DNA of 6,679 nt from Paramuribaculum sp. (GTDB taxonomy: Bacteria > Bacteroidota > Bacteroidia > Bacteroidales > Muribaculaceae): positions 1 to 6,679 of the forward strand of contig JAIDQW010000252.1 of NCBI GenBank assembly GCA_029062075.1. Direction: 5' to 3'. Within the stretch, counting starts at the first letter, position 1, and each line of letters opens with the position of its first letter. Position numbers and translations under genes: made by a program. The notes under the pieces were generated by a model. The model was given only the letters and a program-made list of their open reading frames with translations. It did not search any database and was not told where the DNA came from. Positions 1 through 6,047 of the stretch are shown in pieces.

Positions 1-23
1 GCCAGGATCAAACTCTTCGTTGT
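1..23 (-). rRNA. rrs: 16S ribosomal RNA, 5' end only (partial)
   Basis: Positions 1-16 are the exact reverse complement of AGAGTTTGATCCTGGC, the near-universal 27F primer site that begins at E. coli 16S position 8. Counting back seven bases puts the mature 5' end near position 23. The gene runs leftwards and all but its first ~23 nt lie outside the window. The 16S gene is the first gene of a ribosomal RNA operon, and a leader and promoter of the right kind lie upstream, which argues for an intact operon rather than a stray fragment. The exact mature end is inferred by alignment to E. coli numbering and could be off by a few bases. Confidence 0.96.
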
Positions 24-76
24 TGTTATCTTTTTTTCTTTTTTTCTCTGTGATTGTGCACCACAAAACGATTCAA

Positions 77-97
77 CGGCACCGGATTGACCGGCCG
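77..97 (-). other. GC-rich hairpin in the pre-16S leader
   Basis: On the minus strand CGGC and CGG (97-91) pair with CCG and GCCG (85-83 and 80-77) around a five-base TCAAT loop, with a two-base bulge (GT) on the 3' side. It is the most GC-rich element in an otherwise AT-rich leader. It may be a folding or processing element of the precursor; the role is inferred. Confidence 0.45.
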
Positions 98-168
98 AAG
101 CATTGACTCCGCTCGCAGATGATTCCGTAATACTGTGTTCCTGACTTTATCAGAATTGAACAGAAGCC

Positions 169-182
169 GATTCTTTCGAATC
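169..182 (-). other. Stem capped by a GAAA tetraloop in the pre-16S leader
   Basis: The minus strand reads GATTC-GAAA-GAATC, a perfect five-base-pair stem closed by a GNRA-type tetraloop. Pairing can extend outward (AGAAG with CTTCT) across a three-base bulge. GNRA loops commonly stabilise RNA folds or make tertiary contacts, so this is probably a real element of the precursor RNA. Its function is not shown by the sequence. Confidence 0.5.
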
Positions 183-262
183 TTCTCTCTTGACTCTTGT
201 ACTACTTCTTGTCTATTGTAAATCTTTCAATGTCCTCATGCTTTATTTCTCAAAAGCGAGTG

Positions 263-294
263 CAAAGGTATAGCGTTTTTTTTAATCCTCCAAA
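263..294 (-). promoter_or_regulatory. rRNA operon promoter, Bacteroidota sigma-ABfr type
   Basis: On the minus strand, TTTG (294-291) is followed after exactly 20 bp by TACCTTTG (270-263). This matches the Bacteroidota primary-sigma consensus TTTG-N19-21-TAnnTTTG (-33 and -7 boxes). Transcription should start a few bases further on, about 256-259, giving a pre-16S leader of roughly 235 nt. The spacer holds a run of eight A on this strand. I found no second promoter of this type between it and 16S. Confidence 0.85.
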
Positions 295-472
295 TTTGTT
301 CAATCTATTTTTTATCATCGATTTCTTCAAACAACCGCAATAATCCTATCAATCAAAAAATTACCCTAAATAAAAACGGGAGAACTTTAACCTTTATTAA
401 CTGATGCTTAAAAAATCTCATACCCTATCCTATTAATTTATTAACACTGTTGCCATATTTAACTTTAGCAAC
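295..472. other. AT-rich divergent intergenic region between the rRNA and dnaE promoters
   Basis: This stretch lies back to back between the two -33 elements. I see no gene, RNA gene or terminator in it. It is strongly AT-rich with several A or T tracts (for example around 307-313, 355-360 and 410-415), which could act as UP-like or bent DNA for the rRNA promoter on one side. Short direct repeats occur: TTTATTAAC at 393-401 and 437-445, and TACCCTA at 362-368 and 421-427. In DNA this AT-rich, such repeats may be chance. Confidence 0.6.
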
Positions 473-503
473 TTTGAAATCGGTGTTATTGTGTGTATAT
501 TTG
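473..503 (+). promoter_or_regulatory. dnaE promoter, Bacteroidota sigma-ABfr type
   Basis: TTTG at 473-476 is followed after 19 bp by TATATTTG at 496-503, a full match to the TTTG-N19-21-TAnnTTTG consensus. The predicted start of transcription is about 507-511, leaving a 5' untranslated region of roughly 40 nt before the ATG at 551. The position matters for the gene model: the upstream in-frame GTG at 491 falls inside the promoter, so it cannot be the start codon of this transcript. Confidence 0.85.
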
Positions 504-514
504 TACTCACACAA
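489..514. repeat. Perfect 7-bp inverted repeat bracketing the dnaE -7 box
   Basis: TTGTGTG (489-495) and CACACAA (508-514) are exact reverse complements separated by 12 bp. The 12-bp centre begins exactly with the -7 box, and the right arm covers the predicted start of transcription. The geometry is that of an operator where a dimeric regulator would occlude RNA polymerase. The arms could also form a weak hairpin. No regulator is encoded in the window, so the operator reading is inference. Confidence 0.4.
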
Positions 515-550
515 ATAAACCGAACTACACATATAATATATATAAGAGAT

Positions 551-3500
551 ATGACGCCTTTTATCCACCTGCATGTCCATACCCAATATTCACTACTTGA
601 CGGTCAGGCTTCAGTTTCTGCTTTAATTGACAAAGCTCTTGATGACGGAATGGCCGGAATAGCGATTACCGATCACGGCAATATGTTTGGTATTAAGGAA
701 GCATATAATTATGTGAACGGGGGATGCATGAAAGGTTACAAAAAAGCTCTCGAAAAAGCCGAGGCTAAGGGCGATGAAAAATCTATTGAAAAATTCACCA
801 ATAGAATCAACAGAATTAAATCAAAGGATTTCAAACTTATAATCGGTTGTGAAATGTATGTTGCCAATGGCTCCCTACAGGACAAAACAGATAAACGAGA
901 CATTGGCAGACACCTGACTGTCCTCGCTAAAAACCAAGCCGGTTATAAAAACCTCATCAAACTGGTTAGTAAAGCGTGGACAGAAGGCTTCTACACCCAT
1001 CCGAGAACAGATAAAAATGAAATTGCAAAGCACCGAGACGGATTAATTATTGCATCAGCATGTCTTGGTGGTGAAATTCCCAAGCTTCTACGGGAAGGGA
1101 AGAAGGCGGAAGCTCTTGAGAGCGTGAAATGGTGGAAAGAAACTTTTGGAGAGGATTATTATATTGAATTGCAGAGACACCGCACCAGCGCTCCTGGAGG
1201 CAACACTGAGGTTTACGAAATTCAGAAAAACGTAAACAAAGACCTTATTGAAATAGCAGAATCACTAAATATAAAGCTGATAGCCACAAATGACGTTCAT
1301 TTTGTGAATGAATCAGATGCAGAAGCACATGATCGATTGATTTGTGTGAGCACAAACAGCAATCTCACAGATCCATCCAGAATGAGATATACCAAGCAGG
1401 AGTGGATGAAGACCCAGGACGAGATGAACGCAATATTCGGAGATGTGCCTGAGTCACTGGAAAACACTCTTGAAATCCTCGGTAAGGTTGAGAACTATTC
1501 TATAGACCACGGGCCGATCATGCCATTTTTTAATATTCCGGAAGAATTCGGTACAGAGGAGGAATATCGCTCTCGTATATCAGAGCAGGATCTCTTTAAT
1601 GAATTCACAAGAGATGAGAATGGCAATGTGGTCCTCTCGCAAGAAAAAGCAGAAGAGAAAATTGAGAAACTTGGTGGGTATGACAAATTATACCGAATAA
1701 AACTGGAGGCTGACTATCTTGGTAAACTTGCTTATGAAGGTGCTGCCCGCAGATACGGTACCCCCCTTTCACCGGAACTTGAGGAACGTATAAAATTTGA
1801 GCTGCACATAATGAAAACCATGGGATTTCCCGGATATTTTCTAATTGTGCAGGACTTCATAAATGTAGCGCGTCACGAACTTGGAGTAAGTGTTGGTCCC
1901 GGTCGTGGTTCTGCAGCCGGAAGTGCGGTTGCATATTGTCTTGGCATCACTCAGATAGACCCGGTGAAATATGACCTCCTTTTTGAGAGATTTCTAAATC
2001 CTGACCGAATTTCACTTCCCGATATAGATATTGACTTTGATGACGATGGCAGAGCTGATGTTCTCCGCTATGTGACTGAAAAATATGGTGAGGAGAAAGT
2101 AGCACACATCATCACTTACGGCACTATGGCAGCCAAAAGTGCGATTAAAGATGTTGCGCGCATTGAGCAATTGCCATTAAGCGAGAGTGACCGACTCACT
2201 AAATTGATTCCCCGCAGAATGCCGGAAGTCAATGGCAAGGCACTTGATCCCACGCTTGCCAACTGCTACGAATATGTGCCTGACTTCAAAAATGAGCTCC
2301 ACAGCCCGAATCCACTTGTGGTTGAAACGTTGCGCTACGCCAAAGAACTCGAAGGAAATGTGAGAAACACCGGTGTGCATGCTTGTGGCGTTATCATTTG
2401 CCGTGACGATATTACAGACTGGGTACCGGTAAGTACTGCGGTTGACAAGGCTTCAGATTCTAAAGAAAAATTCATTGTCACCCAATATGAGGGTAAGGTT
2501 ATTGAGGAAACCGGACTCATTAAAATGGACTTTCTGGGGCTTAAGACCCTGAGCATTATTAAAGAAGCGGTTTCAAACATCAAACGTACCCGCAATATAG
2601 AAATCGACATGGATAATATTCCTATCGATGATAAAGCCACTTATCAATTATATTGCGAGGGCAATACTGTAGGCACATTCCAGTTTGAAAGCGCTGGTAT
2701 GCAGAAATACCTAAGGGAGCTTCAGCCAAGCACGTTTGAAGATCTCATTGCCATGAATGCTCTCTATCGCCCGGGGCCAATGGACTATATTCCTGACTTC
2801 ATCGCGCGAAAGCATGGACGGGAGCCTATCGTTTATGATATTCCGCAGATGGAGAAATACCTAAAAGACACTTATGGGGTTACCGTGTATCAGGAACAGG
2901 TTATGCTTTTATCCAGATTGCTTGCTAACTTCACCCGTGGGCAGAGCGACACACTTAGAAAAGCCATGGGTAAGAAGCTTATTGATAAGATGAATGAGCT
3001 TGAAAAACTCTTCATGGAAGGAGGTCAGGCAAACGGACACAAACCGGAAGTTCTCTCAAAAATATGGAATGACTGGAAAAAATTTGCTTCGTATGCATTC
3101 AACAAAAGTCATGCCACCTGTTATAGCTGGGTTGCTTTCCAAACAGCATATCTTAAAGCGAACTATCCCGCTGAATACATGGCTGCCGTATTGACAAGAA
3201 ACCGGTCAGATATCAGCAAACTTACGGTATTTATGGAAGAGTGCAAGCGCATGCGCATAAATATTAAAGGACCTTGTGTCAATGAAAGTTTTTCTGAATT
3301 CGGTGTTAACTCCCAGGGAGACATCCGATTCGGGCTGGCTGCGATCAAAGGTATTGGTGAAAACGTGGTAAATTCCATCATTTCTGCACGTGAGTCCGGA
3401 GGCACATTCAAATCTATCTATGATTTCGTTGAGCGCGTAAATCTTGGAGCCGTAAACCGACGCACAATTGAATCGCTTGCTTATGCTGGGGCGTTTGACT

Positions 3501-4357
3501 GTTTTCAGGAAGAAGTACGCCGTGAGGACTTCTTTGAAAAAAATGCCAAAGGAGAAAGTTTTGCCGAGTCACTGGTCAAATATGGTCAGCTACTCCAGGT
3601 TGATAAACAAAACCGTGGGATGTCACTGTTCGGAGATGATGATTCGGATATTACTTCAGCCGGCAGACCGGCAATTAACCCTTCCATTCCCTGGAACAAT
3701 GCATTCAAATTGCAAAAAGAACGGGAGCTGGTTGGTATATATCATTCCGCACATCCCCTTGACCCGTATTACGTTGAACTGACTTATGCCATGAATCCGC
3801 TCAAGGATTACAAAGCAGAAAATGTGATTGAAAACAGCGAATATACCTATGGTGGCTTTGTTGTTGACTTTAATACGAAGCAAACAGCCAAAGGAAACAC
3901 CATGGGCATTATGAAACTTGAGGATATGTCAGGAACCGCTGAATTCACTTTCTTCGGTAAAGATTATATTGACTTCGCCAAATTTGGTGTTCCTAACACA
4001 GCTATTTATATCAAAGGACGCTACACAAGAGATAAAGAGCAAAGACTTAGATTCAATATAGCAAAAATCGGGCTACTGAACGATTTGCGTGGAAGGCTAA
4101 TTAAAGGCATTGTACTCACAATGGACTTTCCACAACTGAACAATACCACAATGGGAGTGCTGTCTGAACTCATAGAAAAAGAAAGAAGCGAGGATGAATC
4201 TAAAGGCTCTCTTACTTTCAAAGTTTTTGACAATAATGCAAATAGAATTCTTCGATTTGACTCCCCATTTTCAATGCCATTGGATAGGCAATCACTTGAG
4301 GCTATCGGAGATCTTGGAATACAATTCAAGATAGAAAGAGCCGAAGAAGTTGCATAG
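551..4357 (+). CDS. dnaE: DNA polymerase III alpha subunit (replicative polymerase)
   Basis: This is the catalytic subunit of the chromosomal replicase, which extends primers on the beta clamp in the cytoplasm. The protein has 1268 residues, longer than E. coli DnaE (1160). In order: an N-terminal PHP domain (about 5-260) with all nine metal ligands (H8, H10, D17, H42, E101, H121, C171, D248, H250); a charged insertion (about 342-388) of the Bacteroidales type; the polymerase core with GPGRGSAAGS (449-458) and catalytic D491, D493 (PDIDIDF) and D660 (KMDFLGL); a YAFNKSHA segment near 848; a helix-hairpin-helix (about 927-940); a clamp-binding-like MSLF at 1024-1027; and an OB fold (about 1095-1170). 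The ATG at 551 is chosen because family members begin with a short lead into FIHLHVHTQYS and because the alternative GTG at 491 lies inside the promoter. No Shine-Dalgarno is present; the leader is A/T-rich, as usual in this phylum. The frame is intact. Confidence 0.97.
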   Translation: MTPFIHLHVHTQYSLLDGQASVSALIDKALDDGMAGIAITDHGNMFGIKEAYNYVNGGCMKGYKKALEKAEAKGDEKSIEKFTNRINRIKSKDFKLIIGCEMYVANGSLQDKTDKRDIGRHLTVLAKNQAGYKNLIKLVSKAWTEGFYTHPRTDKNEIAKHRDGLIIASACLGGEIPKLLREGKKAEALESVKWWKETFGEDYYIELQRHRTSAPGGNTEVYEIQKNVNKDLIEIAESLNIKLIATNDVHFVNESDAEAHDRLICVSTNSNLTDPSRMRYTKQEWMKTQDEMNAIFGDVPESLENTLEILGKVENYSIDHGPIMPFFNIPEEFGTEEEYRSRISEQDLFNEFTRDENGNVVLSQEKAEEKIEKLGGYDKLYRIKLEADYLGKLAYEGAARRYGTPLSPELEERIKFELHIMKTMGFPGYFLIVQDFINVARHELGVSVGPGRGSAAGSAVAYCLGITQIDPVKYDLLFERFLNPDRISLPDIDIDFDDDGRADVLRYVTEKYGEEKVAHIITYGTMAAKSAIKDVARIEQLPLSESDRLTKLIPRRMPEVNGKALDPTLANCYEYVPDFKNELHSPNPLVVETLRYAKELEGNVRNTGVHACGVIICRDDITDWVPVSTAVDKASDSKEKFIVTQYEGKVIEETGLIKMDFLGLKTLSIIKEAVSNIKRTRNIEIDMDNIPIDDKATYQLYCEGNTVGTFQFESAGMQKYLRELQPSTFEDLIAMNALYRPGPMDYIPDFIARKHGREPIVYDIPQMEKYLKDTYGVTVYQEQVMLLSRLLANFTRGQSDTLRKAMGKKLIDKMNELEKLFMEGGQANGHKPEVLSKIWNDWKKFASYAFNKSHATCYSWVAFQTAYLKANYPAEYMAAVLTRNRSDISKLTVFMEECKRMRINIKGPCVNESFSEFGVNSQGDIRFGLAAIKGIGENVVNSIISARESGGTFKSIYDFVERVNLGAVNRRTIESLAYAGAFDCFQEEVRREDFFEKNAKGESFAESLVKYGQLLQVDKQNRGMSLFGDDDSDITSAGRPAINPSIPWNNAFKLQKERELVGIYHSAHPLDPYYVELTYAMNPLKDYKAENVIENSEYTYGGFVVDFNTKQTAKGNTMGIMKLEDMSGTAEFTFFGKDYIDFAKFGVPNTAIYIKGRYTRDKEQRLRFNIAKIGLLNDLRGRLIKGIVLTMDFPQLNNTTMGVLSELIEKERSEDESKGSLTFKVFDNNANRILRFDSPFSMPLDRQSLEAIGDLGIQFKIERAEEVA

Positions 4358-4475
4358 CATCTATCAAATTATTATAGCAGACATCATAAACTTTGAGACC
4401 GGCATCATTTCTCATTTTGAAATAACCTGAAAATAAGGTAATTTTGCGGTGATTAATGCCACTAATTTTTTTCAG
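4358..4475 (+). other. dnaE to lipoprotein intergenic region
   Basis: This gap holds the promoter of the next gene. I see no stem followed by a T-run after the dnaE stop codon, so no intrinsic terminator can be called. Read-through from dnaE into the downstream pair is therefore possible in addition to its own promoter. Confidence 0.6.
4416..4446 (+). promoter_or_regulatory. Promoter of the lipoprotein-hydrolase pair, Bacteroidota sigma-ABfr type
   Basis: TTTG at 4416-4419 is followed after 19 bp by TAATTTTG at 4439-4446, again a full match to TTTG-N19-21-TAnnTTTG. The predicted start of transcription is about 4450-4454, giving a leader of only ~25 nt before the ATG at 4476. The in-frame GTG at 4449 would sit at or before the 5' end of this RNA. 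Confidence 0.8.
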
Positions 4476-6047
4476 ATGAAGGTCTTAATTCACATCGCTG
4501 TTATATCGCTGGTATTTGCCGGTTGTGCAAATAAACATGCCACTGGCGAAACCGGGGAATCTGAGCCGGAAGATTCATGCGAACTTGTAGCGAAAGAGGT
4601 ATTGTCTCCACTCCCCGACACGGTTTTCCCGTCCGCCTCAGTGGTTAAACATGTTATTGATATTAAAGGAGATACATCTGCCAGCGAGATAGATAATCTT
4701 ACTGATTTATATTCCGACGCACCGGGAGCTTTGACTTTTAGAAAAGGGGTTTTCAGGCAGGCTGATTTCGGAGGTAGAGTAAGTGGCACACCGGATACTG
4801 TCGTTGTAGATTGGGTCTTTGAAACCGGAGTTGACACAACTCGCACAGCTTATGGAACCTGGACAGGTGGAACAGGATGGACTGGACAACCACTTTATAT
4901 TGAATGGCCGGATAGTTGCATTGAGCGTTTCGAAAAATTGGGTAGCACCACACCGGAATTCAGTAAAAAAGAGATAATTATTGCTTCACTTTCGGGAAAT
5001 GTTTATTTTCTAAATTTCGAGTCCGGAAAAGAGTCACGGAAACATATCTCGGTAACAAATCCTATAAAAGGAACTCCCTCACTGGATCCCACACTAAACG
5101 GAAATCTATATGTAGGGCATGGGATTCCGGCTCGCCAACCATTCGGTGCACTGACAATCAATCTGTTTTCGCATGAGGTAACTCACGTTTTTGATAGGGA
5201 TAACACCGCTTGGAGAGGTTGGGGAGCATATGACTCTTCACCTCTGCGCATCGGACAATTCCTATTCCGACCCGGCGAGAACAACACTCTATATAAATTT
5301 AATGTTTCTGCCGGTAAGCTGACCCTTCATTCACAGTTACGCTATAAAATCAACGGAGCAGCCCCCGGTATAGAGTCATCAATGTGCGCTTATCTTAACT
5401 ATGGATATATTTGTGATAATCACGGAAATATTATCTGCGTAAATCTAAATAATCTCAAACCAATCTGGCTATACAAACTTGGAGATGACATAGATGCCAC
5501 TCCGGTACTTGAAATTGAAGATGGCAAACCCTATCTATATGTAGGTTGCGAGATTGATAAGCAAGGTGTTGGTGAAGCTAAATTTATTAAGCTGGACGCT
5601 TTGAACGGCAACAAAATATGGCAAACAGCGTTAGAAGGCAAACGAGTAGAAGTGTATAACAAACATTTTGACGGAGGTTTTTATGCATCGGCTTTACCTG
5701 GAACCGGCAATTGCTCTCATCTGATCTTTACAAACTGTGTCAGAAATACCAGGGGACAAAACGGAGAATTCATTGCCTTCAATAAAAAAACAGGTAATAT
5801 TGAATATTCTTTTCCCTTAAAATACTATGCGTGGTCTTCTCCCGTTGGATATTTGAACGAGAGAAAAGAAATGTTTATACTGACCGGTGACACTGCCGGT
5901 AATCTATACCTTATAAATGGTATTTCCGGTGATATTATTCATTGTTGCAGTGTCGGAAGTAATTTTGAATCCTCCCCTGTTGTGTCAGGCAACTCTGCCG
6001 TTGTCGGTTCTAGAGGGAACAAAATATTTAAAGTATCAATAAAGTGA
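4476..6047 (+). CDS. Lipoprotein with a PQQ-like beta-propeller, function unknown
   Basis: The protein has 523 residues. It begins with a short lipoprotein signal peptide (K2, hydrophobic 3-15, lipobox FAGC, lipidated C17). After the cysteine comes a flexible Gly/Glu/Ser-rich linker, without an acidic cluster directly after C17 like the Bacteroidota surface-export signal. A periplasm-facing anchor is therefore more likely than surface exposure (inference). The segment at 128-140 (WTGGTGWTGQP) resembles a signature I associate with PQQ-like propeller proteins. From about 155 to the C-terminus, repeated blades follow the pattern 'hydrophobic strand, GNxYxLN, xxGK, strand', for example SLSGNVYFLN, KLDALNGNKIWQ, AFNKKTGNIEY and NLYLINGISGD. 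Such propellers either scaffold proteins (as BamB does) or form quinoprotein enzymes; I see nothing showing that PQQ is bound. There are ten cysteines besides C17, an unusually high number. The ATG at 4476 is preferred over the GTG at 4449 because of the promoter and the normal signal peptide. The gene overlaps the next one by four bases. Confidence 0.85.
   Translation: MKVLIHIAVISLVFAGCANKHATGETGESEPEDSCELVAKEVLSPLPDTVFPSASVVKHVIDIKGDTSASEIDNLTDLYSDAPGALTFRKGVFRQADFGGRVSGTPDTVVVDWVFETGVDTTRTAYGTWTGGTGWTGQPLYIEWPDSCIERFEKLGSTTPEFSKKEIIIASLSGNVYFLNFESGKESRKHISVTNPIKGTPSLDPTLNGNLYVGHGIPARQPFGALTINLFSHEVTHVFDRDNTAWRGWGAYDSSPLRIGQFLFRPGENNTLYKFNVSAGKLTLHSQLRYKINGAAPGIESSMCAYLNYGYICDNHGNIICVNLNNLKPIWLYKLGDDIDATPVLEIEDGKPYLYVGCEIDKQGVGEAKFIKLDALNGNKIWQTALEGKRVEVYNKHFDGGFYASALPGTGNCSHLIFTNCVRNTRGQNGEFIAFNKKTGNIEYSFPLKYYAWSSPVGYLNERKEMFILTGDTAGNLYLINGISGDIIHCCSVGSNFESSPVVSGNSAVVGSRGNKIFKVSIK

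Larger units (their letters stand above)
24..258 (-). other. Transcribed leader of the rRNA operon (pre-16S 5' spacer)
   Basis: This stretch lies between the predicted rRNA start of transcription (about 256-259) and the mature 16S 5' end, and has no gene on either strand. Read on the minus strand, it ends in a purine-rich tract (two runs of seven A around position 31-46) just before 16S. It contains small hairpins at 77-97, 169-182 and 240-257. The segment at about 191-235 (minus strand, containing GACAAGAAGTAGTACAAGAG) looks like the kind of conserved leader block expected to carry antitermination or processing signals, but I cannot confirm that without an alignment. The partner strand of any RNase III processing stem would lie downstream of 16S, outside the window. 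Confidence 0.75.

Noticed and set aside
30..48. T-rich run beside 16S as a terminator
   Set aside because: No GC stem precedes it in the right orientation, and it lies in the leader of the rRNA transcript immediately before mature 16S.
291..298. CAAATTTG palindrome as a second, plus-strand promoter element
   Set aside because: Its TTTG has no TAnnTTTG 19-21 bp downstream on the plus strand; the palindrome is explained by the minus-strand -33 box in AT-rich DNA.
1495..2640. Minus-strand open frames of 63-101 codons inside dnaE
   Set aside because: They lie wholly antisense to strongly conserved dnaE coding sequence, have compositions typical of antisense frames (Ser/Leu rich) and show no recognisable domain or promoter.
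2994..3883. Additional plus- and minus-strand frames inside the 3' half of dnaE
   Set aside because: They are out-of-frame shadows; dnaE is intact across the whole stretch, with the helix-hairpin-helix and OB-fold motifs read in its own frame.
4358..4415. Intrinsic terminator after dnaE
   Set aside because: No stem-loop with a following T-run could be drawn.
4449..4475. GTG at 4449 as the start of the lipoprotein
   Set aside because: It adds nine polar residues before a normal signal peptide and falls at or before the predicted transcription start.
4490..4953. Overlapping minus-strand frames opposite the lipoprotein gene
   Set aside because: Three overlapping frames cover the same stretch, none has a family motif, and the plus strand shows a convincing signal peptide, lipobox and promoter.
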